Shown: in pieces, positions 50,305-58,142 of the stretch | Position numbering within the stretch: position 1 is the first letter of the stretch | Layout of the letters: each line of letters starts with the position of its first letter | Origin: Rhodococcus gordoniae | Lineage (GTDB): Bacteria > Actinomycetota > Actinomycetes > Mycobacteriales > Mycobacteriaceae | Length of the DNA: 64,000 nt | NCBI RefSeq assembly: GCF_001646655.1 | Contig: NZ_LPZN01000019.1 | Span: 1-64,000, forward strand | Direction: 5' to 3' | Made by a program: the position numbers and the translations under genes | Notes under the pieces: generated by a model | Databases searched by the model: none | Told to the model about the DNA's origin: nothing | Seen by the model: the letters and a program-made list of their open reading frames with translations, nothing else

Positions 50305-51372
50305 TCAGGCCATGAGTGCGGTGAACCGCCAATCCAGGACCGGTGCCGGTTCGGCACCGCCGCGGTCACCATTCGCGGCACCGCCGCGGTCACCATTCGC
50401 GGCACCGCCGCGGTCACCATTCGCGGCACCGCCGCGGTGCGCGTAGACGAGCGACCGCAGGTTCAACACGCCACCACCCTCGGCGAGGGGTTCGGCGGAT
50501 TCGACGTGCAGGTCGCTGGTGAGGGTGTCGCCCTCCTGTACCGGCCCGGTGTGGTCGCACGACTTCCAGCCCAACACCGTCACGAGATTCGGCAGGGCGC
50601 GGGTCGCCTGGGAGAACGCCAGACCGATGGTGTGTCCGCCGTACACGAGACGACCCGACACGCCGACCCGCTCGTCGTGGTGCGTTGCCGCGATGTTGAG
50701 GCTCAGGCGCGCGAGTTCCGGTGCGCTCGAGACGACGTCGCCGCTGGACTGCAGCACGGCGCCGGCGAGGGCCTTGTCGAAGTGCTCGCCCGGCACCTTC
50801 GACCGGTAGACGCCCAGATCCCAGTCGGCGGGTGCCGACCACTGCGGCTCGTCCTGGGGTCCGATGGCCGACAGATCGTCGGAGTACACGACGCGGTCGG
50901 GGTCGGGATTCTCGCTCAGCGGCAGCATCGCGCAGCGGTAGAAGTCGAGGACGGTGTGGCCGTCCTGGTCGACGGTGTTCATGCGCAGCGCCGCAAGACC
51001 GGTGGGCTTCCGGCCGGGCTTCGCCGAATTCTCCTTCAGGCCCACGACTTCCGTGGTCGTGTAGAGGGTGTCGCCGATGTGGGGGAAGCGATGGAAACGC
51101 AGGCCGCGGTAGAAGAGATTGGCCTTGACGTGGTGCGTGACGAGCGTGGACTGGCCGATCGCGATGTCGGTGACGAAGCCGGGATGGGCGACCGGTCCGC
51201 CCGCGACGGCAGCGGACAGGTGCTTGTCGAGCGGAAGGCGCAGGCGGTCACCGAGAATGCTCTGGTGCGCGGCGGCGAGACCGTCGGTGAGTGTCACGGC
51301 GGGGGCGGTGTCGAAGACCTGTCCGACGGTCAGTTCGTCGAAGCAGGGTCCGCCGACGTACGAAGTGGTCAT
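50305..51372 (-). CDS. Double-hotdog MaoC-family dehydratase (mesaconyl-CoA hydratase-like)
   Basis: 355 residues with two MaoC hotdog domains. The first has FDELTVGQVFDTAPAVTLTD and GPVAHPGFVTDIAIGQS. The second has LSLNIAATHHDERVGVSG and LVYGGHTIGLAFSQATR, with the His/Asp-type active-site region. A hydratase of a branched or dicarboxylic enoyl-CoA such as mesaconyl-CoA is likely, given the CitE-like lyase 6 bases upstream. Three perfect 24-bp repeats near the C-terminus encode GGAANGDR copies (50354-50438). Confidence 0.83.
   Translation of the reverse strand: MTTSYVGGPCFDELTVGQVFDTAPAVTLTDGLAAAHQSILGDRLRLPLDKHLSAAVAGGPVAHPGFVTDIAIGQSTLVTHHVKANLFYRGLRFHRFPHIGDTLYTTTEVVGLKENSAKPGRKPTGLAALRMNTVDQDGHTVLDFYRCAMLPLSENPDPDRVVYSDDLSAIGPQDEPQWSAPADWDLGVYRSKVPGEHFDKALAGAVLQSSGDVVSSAPELARLSLNIAATHHDERVGVSGRLVYGGHTIGLAFSQATRALPNLVTVLGWKSCDHTGPVQEGDTLTSDLHVESAEPLAEGGGVLNLRSLVYAHRGGAANGDRGGAANGDRGGAANGDRGGAEPAPVLDWRFTALMA
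50354..50438. repeat. 24-bp perfect tandem repeat inside the MaoC gene
   Basis: The unit begins GCACCGCCGCGGTCACC and occurs three times without change (50354-50425), plus a 13-base partial copy. It is in frame and encodes GGAANGDR on the minus strand, 18 residues before the end of the MaoC protein. Likely to vary in copy number. Confidence 0.9.
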
Positions 51373-51377
51373 GGTTG

Positions 51378-52229
51378 TCAGGCTCCGATCTTCGACAGGG
51401 TGCGGCGGGCGGCGACGGCGACGGCCTCGTCGAGCATCCGGCCGTCGAGCCGAGCGGCTCCGGCGCCGCGGTTCTCGGCTTCCTCGAGTGCGGCGAGGAC
51501 CTTGCGGGCGGCGTCGACCTGATCGTCCGTGGGGGTGAAGGCCGCTGCGGCGGAGGTGATCTGCGCCGGATGAATGACCCACTTGCCGTCGAATCCGAGA
51601 TCGGCGACCCACTGCGCCGAACGACGGAAGGCGTCGTCGTCGGCGATGCCGAGGAACGGTCCGTCGATGGCCTGGACGCCGGCGGCCCGCGCGGCGTGCA
51701 ACACGCGGTCCTGCACGTACAGCCAGTGCTCGGGCGCGGCGGTACGGGCGCGGCCCAGGGAGGCGCCGAGGTCGGCGTAGCCGATGATCACGCCGGCCAC
51801 CCGGGGTCCGGCAACGATCTCGTCGATGCGCTGGACGCCGGCGGGTGTCTCGATGAGGGCCTGCACCGGGACGGCCGAATCGGTCCCGAGGATGCGGTCG
51901 GCCTCGGCGAGATCGTCGGCGCTCTCGACCTTGGGGATCACGATCGAGGAGAGGGCGTCGCCGAGCGCGGCGCAGGCGCGCAGATCGTCCTCGAACCAGG
52001 GGGTGCCGCGACCGTTGATGCGGACGGAGACAGTGCGCGCGGCACCGTGTTCGCGGACCAGTGGAGCCACGAGTTCGCGGGCGGCGTCCTTCTGTGCGGT
52101 GGTGACGGCGTCCTCGAGGTCGAGGACGACCTCGTCGGCGGCGGAGGCGAGGGCCTTACCGGCTTTGCGTTCGTCGGAGCCGGGGGCGACGAGAACGGCG
52201 CGCCGGCGGAGGTGTTGCTCGGAAGACAC
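51378..52229 (-). CDS. CitE-like HpcH/HpaI family CoA-ester lyase
   Basis: 283 residues of the citrate lyase beta-like family. Motifs are VLVAPGSDERK, VVLDLEDAVTTAQKDAAR (metal-binding Glu/Asp), SVRINGRGTPWFEDD, IVIPKVESADDL, ALIETPAGVQ and KWVIHPAQI. It cleaves or forms a 3-hydroxyacyl-CoA such as malyl-, methylmalyl- or citramalyl-CoA. Mycobacterial Rv2498c, beside FadE19, is the closest known context and serves itaconate and leucine breakdown. It forms an operon with the MaoC gene and is divergent from a FadE gene by 240 bases. Confidence 0.88.
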   Translation of the reverse strand: MSSEQHLRRRAVLVAPGSDERKAGKALASAADEVVLDLEDAVTTAQKDAARELVAPLVREHGAARTVSVRINGRGTPWFEDDLRACAALGDALSSIVIPKVESADDLAEADRILGTDSAVPVQALIETPAGVQRIDEIVAGPRVAGVIIGYADLGASLGRARTAAPEHWLYVQDRVLHAARAAGVQAIDGPFLGIADDDAFRRSAQWVADLGFDGKWVIHPAQITSAAAAFTPTDDQVDAARKVLAALEEAENRGAGAARLDGRMLDEAVAVAARRTLSKIGA

Positions 52230-52270
52230 GGGGACCTCGGGGAAGTTCGGTCGGCAATGACGGCGCTAAA

Positions 52271-52282
52271 TGTACGGCCATT
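52271..52282 (-). promoter_or_regulatory. Shared 12-bp motif, copy facing the CitE operon
   Basis: TGTACGGCCATT on the plus strand, exactly AATGGCCGTACA on the minus strand. It lies 42 bases before the CitE start. Its inverted partner is at 52413-52424. Confidence 0.5.
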
Positions 52283-52385
52283 GTTGGTGACATGCCACCC
52301 CTCGGGAGGGTGTGGTCATAGGAAGGTGCAGTCGTTCGAATCACCGAAAACTCTGCAATCACGGCGTCGAATGGCGGTGTTCGCG

Positions 52386-52426
52386 TTGACAACACCGGAA
52401 CCTCGTCCACAAAATGGCCGTACAAA
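52386..52426 (+). promoter_or_regulatory. Promoter with shared operator for the FadE-GntR genes
   Basis: TTGACA (52386-52391) is followed by A-rich sequence and AAAATGGCCGTACAAA (52411-52426), identical over 16 bases to the WhiB promoter at 39813-39828. It lies 44 bases before the FadE GTG. The nearby GntR regulator may be the protein that reads it, but that is a guess. Confidence 0.5.
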
Positions 52427-52469
52427 GTTTCCCGGGTCCGCGTGGCCCGTCCCCAGCGAAGGATCGCCC

Positions 52470-53621
52470 GTGAGCTACCTGAACGACGAAGAGACCTTTC
52501 TGGTCGAGACAGTCCGCGACTTCATCGATCGGGAGGTCAAGCCGTCGGTGCAGGAGGTCGAGCACGCAGGCGAGTACCCCGAGAAGTGGATCGAGCAGAT
52601 GAAGCAGATCGGCATCTACGGGCTCGCCGTGCCGGAGGAGTACGGCGGATCGCCGGTGTCGATGCCCTGCTACGTCCAGGTCACCGAGGAACTCGCCCGC
52701 GGATGGATGTCGCTGTCGGGTGCGATGGGCGGGCACACCGTCGTCGCCAAGCTGCTGACCCTGTTCGGCACCGAGGAGCAGAAGAGCAAGTACCTGCCCC
52801 GGCTCGCCACCGGCGAGATCCGCGCGACGATGGCGCTCACGGAGCCCGGCGGCGGTTCGGACCTGCAGGCGATGACCACCACCGCCAAGCGGGACGGCGA
52901 CGAACTGGTGATCAACGGTGCGAAGACGTGGATCACCAATGCGCGTCGCTCGGGGCTGATCGCGTTGTTGTGCAAGACCGACCCGACCGCGCAGCCGCGC
53001 CACAAGGGCATCTCCGTCGTGCTCGTCGAGCACGGTCCGGGATTGATCGTCTCGCGCGATTTGCCCAAGCTCGGCTACAAGGGCGTCGAATCGTGCGAGC
53101 TGAGCTTCGACAACTACCGCATCTCCGCCGACGCGATCCTCGGCGGCGAGCCCGGCAGGGGCTTCGCCCACATGATGAAGGGCCTCGAGACCGGTCGCCT
53201 GCAGGTTGCCTCCCGCGCCCTCGGTGTCGCAACCGCCGCGCTCGAGGATTCGCTCGCCTACGCGCAACAGCGCGAGAGCTTCGGCCGGCCGATCTGGAAG
53301 CACCAGTCCATCGGCAACTACCTGGCCGAGATGGCCACCAAGCTCACTGCCGCCCGCCAGCTGGCGCGCTACGCGGCGGAGAAGTACGACAGCGGCGAGC
53401 GATGCGACATGGAGGCCGGCATGGCCAAGCTGTACTGCTCGGAGATCGCGATGGAGATCGCCCTGAACGCGGTGCGCATCCACGGCGGTTACGGCTACTC
53501 CACCGAGTACGACGTCGAGCGCTACTTCCGCGACGCACCGCTGATGATCGTCGGCGAGGGCACCAACGAGATCCAGCGCAACGTCATCGCGAGCCAGCTC
53601 GTAGCACGCGGCGGACTGTGA
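52470..53621 (+). CDS. Acyl-CoA dehydrogenase (FadE19-like)
   Basis: 383 residues from the GTG at 52470 with GAAGGA upstream. Motifs: MALTEPGGGSDLQAM (FAD/substrate), NGAKTWITNARRSGL, QQRESFGRPIWKHQS, and HGGYGYSTEYDVERYFRD with VGEGTNEIQRN. The complete set predicts activity on a short or branched acyl-CoA. The gene faces the CitE/MaoC operon as FadE19 neighbours CitE in mycobacteria, so isovaleryl- or methylsuccinyl-type substrates are plausible. A GntR gene follows after 26 bases. Confidence 0.9.
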   Translation: MSYLNDEETFLVETVRDFIDREVKPSVQEVEHAGEYPEKWIEQMKQIGIYGLAVPEEYGGSPVSMPCYVQVTEELARGWMSLSGAMGGHTVVAKLLTLFGTEEQKSKYLPRLATGEIRATMALTEPGGGSDLQAMTTTAKRDGDELVINGAKTWITNARRSGLIALLCKTDPTAQPRHKGISVVLVEHGPGLIVSRDLPKLGYKGVESCELSFDNYRISADAILGGEPGRGFAHMMKGLETGRLQVASRALGVATAALEDSLAYAQQRESFGRPIWKHQSIGNYLAEMATKLTAARQLARYAAEKYDSGERCDMEAGMAKLYCSEIAMEIALNAVRIHGGYGYSTEYDVERYFRDAPLMIVGEGTNEIQRNVIASQLVARGGL

Positions 53622-53647
53622 CGACCGGCCGCTAGGATCGGTCCGTC

Positions 53648-54394
53648 ATGGACTACAAGGTGCGGGAAACGGAACCGGCCTACGCGCAACTCGCGCGCCT
53701 GCTCCGGGAGGCCGTGGAGGCGGGACGGTACAGCGACGGCACTCGGCTGCCCACGGAAGCCGAACTCGCCGAGGAACACGGGGTGAGCCGGCAGACGGTG
53801 CGCCGTGCCTTCCAGGATCTCGTCGCCGACGGCATCGTCTACCGCGTGCCCGGACGCGGCACCTTCGCGAACGAGTCGGGCCGGCGCTATCGGCGCCAGC
53901 TCGGCTCGATCGAGGATCTGCTCGCTCTGTCGGCCGATACGGTCATGCAGATCGTCTCGCCGTTGCGGCGCGGAGTCGACATCGATGCCGCGAGCCGGCT
54001 CCGCCTCGACACCGACGTGCTGTACACCGCGGTGTTCAAGCGTCTGCACGACGGAATCCCGTTCGTCCTCACCACCGTTCATCTGCCCGAGCACGTCGCG
54101 GCACACGTGCTCGATTCGCCCGAGTTGCACGCGGGCGCGTCGAGCCGGAACACGATGATCGGCCTGCTCGAACCCCATCTCGACAGTCCCATCGTCGAAG
54201 CCGCACAGTCCATCACGGTCGCCCTCGCCACCGAACAGGTGGCGACGGAATTGAACTGTGCCGTGGGGCATCCGCTACTGCGCGTCGACCGGTTGTACTC
54301 GGACGACGCCGGGGCCCTCACCGAGCTGTCGGTGAGTTACTTTCTGCCCGAGCACTACACCTACCGCGTCACCCTCCGGCGAGCCGGTCTCTGA
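53648..54394 (+). CDS. GntR regulator, HutC subfamily (UTRA domain)
   Basis: 248 residues. The winged helix-turn-helix covers residues 15-80 (YSDGTRLPTEAELAEEHGVS, RQTVRRAFQDLVADG, VPGRGTFA). The UTRA ligand domain follows (LLALSADTVMQIVSPLRRGV ... LLRVDRLYSDDAGALTELSV). It likely controls the FadE gene, the divergent CitE operon and the MaoC gene downstream, acting on a pathway acid or CoA ester. Operator identity is not established; the shared 12-bp motif is one candidate. Confidence 0.9.
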   Translation: MDYKVRETEPAYAQLARLLREAVEAGRYSDGTRLPTEAELAEEHGVSRQTVRRAFQDLVADGIVYRVPGRGTFANESGRRYRRQLGSIEDLLALSADTVMQIVSPLRRGVDIDAASRLRLDTDVLYTAVFKRLHDGIPFVLTTVHLPEHVAAHVLDSPELHAGASSRNTMIGLLEPHLDSPIVEAAQSITVALATEQVATELNCAVGHPLLRVDRLYSDDAGALTELSVSYFLPEHYTYRVTLRRAGL

Positions 54395-54422
54395 TCGTCG
54401 CCGCACATCGACAGGAGCAACA

Positions 54423-54875
54423 ATGCGGGTTTTCAACGGAATCGACGAGGTCGAGAAGGCCGTCGGCGAGCACCTGGGTCACAGCGACTGGCTCGAGATC
54501 GACCAGAAGCGGATCGACCTGTTCGCCGAAGCCACCGGCGATCACCAGTGGATCCACGTCGACCCGGAGCGTGCCGAGGACGGCCCGTACGGCAGGACCA
54601 TCGCCCACGGCTACCTGACCCTGTCGCTGCTGCCGGTCCTCGGCACCCAGATCTTCTCCCTCGAAGGGCTGAAGATGAAGGTCAACTACGGCAGCAACAA
54701 GGTTCGTTACCCCGCGCCGGTCCCCGTCGGTTCGCGGATCCGTGCCGGTGTGGAGTTCACGTCGCTCGAGCGCACCACCAAGGGCGCGAACCTCGTGGTC
54801 GGATACACCATCGAGATCGAGGGTGGGGAGCGTCCGGCGCTGGTCGCCGAGACGGTCGTCGTTCTCGTTCCCTGA
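54423..54875 (+). CDS. MaoC-family (R)-specific enoyl-CoA hydratase
   Basis: 150 residues, the single-hotdog size of HtdZ/Rv0130-like hydratases. The hydratase motif with catalytic Asp and His is ATGDHQWIHVDPERA near residue 40, followed by TIAHGYLTLSLLP. YGSNKVRYPAPVPVGSRIR is the usual binding strand. It should add water to a trans-2-enoyl-CoA. It lies 28 bases after the GntR gene and probably belongs to that transcript. The convergent PQQ-type gene ends 3 bases away. Confidence 0.9.
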   Translation: MRVFNGIDEVEKAVGEHLGHSDWLEIDQKRIDLFAEATGDHQWIHVDPERAEDGPYGRTIAHGYLTLSLLPVLGTQIFSLEGLKMKVNYGSNKVRYPAPVPVGSRIRAGVEFTSLERTTKGANLVVGYTIEIEGGERPALVAETVVVLVP

Positions 54876-54878
54876 TCG

Positions 54879-55988
54879 TCAGGAGATCTCGATCCGGAGG
54901 ATGCGATCGTCGTCGTCGGCCGGGCTGCCGCGACCGTCCCGGTTGGACGTCGTCAGCCACAGAGAACCGTCCGGCGCGGCGACGACGGTCCGCAGCCTCC
55001 CGTATTCACCGCGGAGAAGGCTGGTGACGGTCTCTGCCCCGGCGTCTCCGACGCCGATCCGCCACAACCGTTCTCCACGCAGACCCGCCATCCACAGACT
55101 GCCGTCGAACCACGCCAGCCCGGACGGGGACGCTTCCGAGACCGGCCAGGTGAGTACCGGATCGACGAATTCGTCGGAGCCACCCATTCCCTCGATCGCG
55201 GGCCAGCCGTAGTTCGCTCCGGCCGTCACGAGATTCAACTCGTCGACGTCGTTCTGCCCGAACTCCGACGCCCACAACCGTCCCCGGTCGTCGAACGCGA
55301 GTCCCTGCACGTTGCGGTGGCCGAGCGAGTACACCGGCGACGCCGGATCGGGGTTGCCGGGTGCCGGCTCGCCGTCGCCGGTGATGCGAAGAATCTTGCC
55401 GCCCAGCGATTCCGGATCCTGGGCGAGTTCGCGCTCGCCCGCTTCGCCGGTGGCGACGTACAGCATCCCGTCGGGGCCGAAGATCATCCGCCCGCCGTCG
55501 TGGATCCGGCCGGCCGGGATGCCGTCGTGGATCACCTCCGGTTCTGCGAGGGCGGTGCCGTCGAAGGTGGTGCGCAGTACCCGGTTGTCGCTGTCGGTGG
55601 TGACATACAGGTACACGAATCGGTCGGTGTCGAAGGTCGGGGAGACCGCGATCCCCAGCAGTCCCGATTCGCCCTGTGCGAGCGTGTCGTCGATGCGGCC
55701 CACCTCGCGGGTCGCGCCCTCGCTGATCTCGACGATCCGGCCGGTGTTGCGTTCGGTCACCAGTGCAGAACCACCGGGAAGAAAAGCAACTCCCCACGGA
55801 GTGTCGAGACCGGACGCGACGATGCCGGTCACGCGCGGAGTGCCCGCCCCGGGCGTCGATGGCTCGGCGACGGTACGGCTCACTCGGGCGGTGCCCTCGT
55901 CGACGGACGGACTCGACGGGGACGCGCATGCCCCGAGATGCACGGCTGTTGCTGCGGCGACCAAGCTCGCGAGAAATGTCCGTGGCAT
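54879..55988 (-). CDS. PQQ-dependent sugar dehydrogenase-like lipoprotein
   Basis: 369 residues from the ATG at 55988. A lipoprotein signal is clear: AAATAVHLGACASPS, with lipobox LGAC. The rest is a six-bladed GDH/HHIP-type propeller: GLDTPWGVAFLPGGSALVTE, ESGLLGIAVSPTF, GRIHDGGRMIFGPDGMLYVA, LGHRNVQGLAF and ANYGWP. The His and Arg residues of these blocks are those that bind PQQ in soluble aldose dehydrogenases. It would oxidise sugars outside the membrane, if PQQ is available. The cofactor is inferred. Confidence 0.88.
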   Translation of the reverse strand: MPRTFLASLVAAATAVHLGACASPSSPSVDEGTARVSRTVAEPSTPGAGTPRVTGIVASGLDTPWGVAFLPGGSALVTERNTGRIVEISEGATREVGRIDDTLAQGESGLLGIAVSPTFDTDRFVYLYVTTDSDNRVLRTTFDGTALAEPEVIHDGIPAGRIHDGGRMIFGPDGMLYVATGEAGERELAQDPESLGGKILRITGDGEPAPGNPDPASPVYSLGHRNVQGLAFDDRGRLWASEFGQNDVDELNLVTAGANYGWPAIEGMGGSDEFVDPVLTWPVSEASPSGLAWFDGSLWMAGLRGERLWRIGVGDAGAETVTSLLRGEYGRLRTVVAAPDGSLWLTTSNRDGRGSPADDDDRILRIEIS

Positions 55989-56044
55989 GGGTCGATCCTC
56001 TCTTGCCGAGGTCCGTTCCGCCGGCGAATTCCCGGTGCTCGACG

Positions 56045-56482
56045 TCAGGACGAGAACGCGAGCCGGACCTGGGTCCGGCCGAGCACCCGCCTGTCGTCGA
56101 CGGATACCGTGATATCGATGCGTGCGGTGCGCTCCGCCTCGTCGAGGTGGCCGACCTTCGCAGACACCGACAGGACGGCACCGTGCATCGGGTCGACCAC
56201 CACGGGGCGCGTGAACCGTGTCTCGTAGGAGACGACCGCGGTGGGATCCCCGAGCCACTCCGTGACGGTCTGCAGGGCGAGGGCTGCGGTGAGCATTCCC
56301 TGACAGAGCACTCCGGGGAGCCCCTCACCGGCAGCGACGGCGTCGTCGTAGTGGATCGGGTTGAAGTCGCCCGAGGCTCCGGCGTAGCGAACCAGGTCGT
56401 TGCGGGTCACCGTCAGTTCGGTCTTCGCGATGATCGCACCGGCCTCGAGCTCGTCGAATCGTCGTGCGGTGCCGAGTGTCAT
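56045..56482 (-). CDS. MaoC-type dehydratase, HadB-like subunit
   Basis: 145 residues. The catalytic hotdog motif is YAGASGDFNPIHYDD near residue 38, with Asp and His, followed by LPGVLCQGMLTAALAL. This is the active subunit of heterodimeric MaoC dehydratases such as HadAB, ChsH-like or related steroid enzymes. The partner gene overlaps its start as ATGA (56479-56482). It is divergent in role but close to the PQQ-type gene on the same strand. Confidence 0.87.
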   Translation of the reverse strand: MTLGTARRFDELEAGAIIAKTELTVTRNDLVRYAGASGDFNPIHYDDAVAAGEGLPGVLCQGMLTAALALQTVTEWLGDPTAVVSYETRFTRPVVVDPMHGAVLSVSAKVGHLDEAERTARIDITVSVDDRRVLGRTQVRLAFSS

Positions 56483-56925
56483 GCGTCGTCTCCTCGGTGA
56501 AGCAATGTCGACGTGACCACCGCGACCAGATCGCCCGTGTGGTCCCGGATCTCGCAGACCGTGGACAGGATGTGGCTGCCGGCGCGTTCGGTGACCTCCG
56601 TGATGGTGAGCGTCGTGGTGAGATCGTCGCCGGCCACGATCGGGCGCCGGTGCTCGACCTTCTCCGATCCGTGCACCACCCGGTGCAGCTCGAGACCGGT
56701 ACCCGGCGACTCCAGAAGCTGCGTCACCGAAGGGCTCTGGACGACGGTGGTGAAGGTCGTGGGAGCCACGACATCGGTGAAGCCGGCGGCTCGGGCTGCC
56801 TCCGGGTCGAGATGAATCGGATGCGTCGATCGGACGGCGCGGGCGAATTCCCGGATCTTCTCCCGGCCGACGAGATAGGACGTCGGCGGAAAAATGCGTC
56901 CGGCGAGGTCGGCGTTCAGCGGCAT
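56479..56925 (-). CDS. MaoC-type dehydratase, HadA-like subunit
   Basis: 148 residues. Begins FPPTSYLVGREKIREFARAV and contains IHLDPEAARAAGFTDVVAP with PTTFTTVV, the pattern of the N-terminal FAS1-type dehydratase half that supplies the acyl-binding pocket but lacks the full catalytic dyad. Together with the HadB-like product it should form one active hydratase for long or bulky enoyl-CoA or enoyl-ACP. The ATG at 56925 is preferred over the TTG before it. Confidence 0.85.
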   Translation of the reverse strand: MPLNADLAGRIFPPTSYLVGREKIREFARAVRSTHPIHLDPEAARAAGFTDVVAPTTFTTVVQSPSVTQLLESPGTGLELHRVVHGSEKVEHRRPIVAGDDLTTTLTITEVTERAGSHILSTVCEIRDHTGDLVAVVTSTLLHRGDDA

Positions 56926-57008
56926 CAACGCAGCCTAACGGCGTGCGAGGCGGATCGGTGTCGTGTTCGTGACCTACACGAGGTGATCGCGTGGGGACCG
57001 CCCCGGAA

Positions 57009-58070
57009 TCACGTGTTGCACCCTCGTGCCGCGACCTTCCATCGCTCGACCACCGTGCCACCGGAGACCGTGATCAACTCGTCCGCGAGATTGACGGCAT
57101 TGCACACGTGATTGGGAATCACCTGCAGCCTCTGCCCGAGATCAGGGCGGGTGGACGGGTTCGGCCACTGCACCGTCGCGTGATGCTCCGACAACGCGGT
57201 GATGCGGGCCTCGGGCTCGCCGAGGATGCGTCCGTACCCGGTGGCCCAGGCGGCCCGATCGGCGCCGAGCACCTTCGAACCCGCATCGAGGACGACGATC
57301 TCGTCGCGAGCCGAGACGACGGTGGCAAGGACGGTCAGCGCGATGTCCGTTTCGCTCACCGCCCCGAGTTCGAGTTGCTGCGCATCACCGAAGACGTACA
57401 CGCCGGGGCGCAATTCGGTTGCGACCGTGGGTACCTCGAGCAGCGCCGTAGGGGAGGAGCCACCGCTGATCACGGACGGCTCGATTCCGGCAGCGCGGAG
57501 CGACGCGGCGGCGGTTGCCAGTGCGCCGGCCTCCTCCCGGGCGGCGCTGCCCGGCGCGTCGGGTGCGTACGAGTGGCCGGGGAAGGTGAAGACACCGCGC
57601 ACGTCGAGACCCGCCTCATGAGCCGCCTGTGCCACGGTTCCGGTCTGCTCGGGCATCACGCCCGTGCGGTGGTGACCGCTGTCGATCTCGATCACTACCC
57701 CGATCGTCGTGCCGGCATGTTCTACGAGCTGCCGGGCGCCGGTCTCGGAGTCGATCCCGACGGTGAGCCGCACCCGACCGGCCAGCGCGCGCAAGCGGGC
57801 ACCGCGAGCCGCGTCGACCCACAGCGGATACGCGACGAACAGATCGTCGAAACCCGCATCTGCGAAGACTTCGGCCTCGGAGACGGTCGCGACGGTCAGG
57901 CCGCGGGCTCCGGCATCGAGTTGGCGACGCGCGATCTCGACGCACTTGTGCGTCTTCGCATGCGGTCGCAGCGACAGGCCTCTGGCGCGGGCGGATTCCG
58001 CCATGCGCGCGAGGTTGCGATCGAGGATGTCGCGGTCGACGAGCAGTGTCGGAGTGGTGTCGAGATCCAT
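57009..58070 (-). CDS. D-threonine aldolase/D-serine dehydratase-like PLP enzyme
   Basis: 353 residues of the alanine racemase N-terminal (fold-type III) group. The PLP lysine is in LRPHAKTHKC near residue 37. DSGHHRTGV, FTFPGHSYAP and VISGGSSPTA bind the cofactor phosphate. The C-terminal domain ends with the metal-binding pattern QVIPNHVCNAVNLAD, in which His and Cys hold a metal in DSD1-type enzymes. It would cleave or dehydrate a D-hydroxy amino acid. It is divergent from a D-aminoacylase-like gene, which supports D-amino acid metabolism. Confidence 0.9.
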   Translation of the reverse strand: MDLDTTPTLLVDRDILDRNLARMAESARARGLSLRPHAKTHKCVEIARRQLDAGARGLTVATVSEAEVFADAGFDDLFVAYPLWVDAARGARLRALAGRVRLTVGIDSETGARQLVEHAGTTIGVVIEIDSGHHRTGVMPEQTGTVAQAAHEAGLDVRGVFTFPGHSYAPDAPGSAAREEAGALATAAASLRAAGIEPSVISGGSSPTALLEVPTVATELRPGVYVFGDAQQLELGAVSETDIALTVLATVVSARDEIVVLDAGSKVLGADRAAWATGYGRILGEPEARITALSEHHATVQWPNPSTRPDLGQRLQVIPNHVCNAVNLADELITVSGGTVVERWKVAARGCNT

Positions 58071-58142
58071 GGCCGAACCGTAGACGTTCGGGACCGGACA
58101 TTTGGAGAGTGCACGACCTCTTTTTCGTGTTACCCTCCCCCC

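Noticed and set aside
50354-50438. Possible CRISPR array
   Set aside because: The repeats are directly adjacent with no spacers and are in frame within a MaoC gene; no cas genes nearby.
56991-58142. N-terminal extension of the D-aminoacylase-like frame
   Set aside because: Antisense to the D-threonine aldolase-like gene; the amidohydrolase fold starts at the ATG at 58143.
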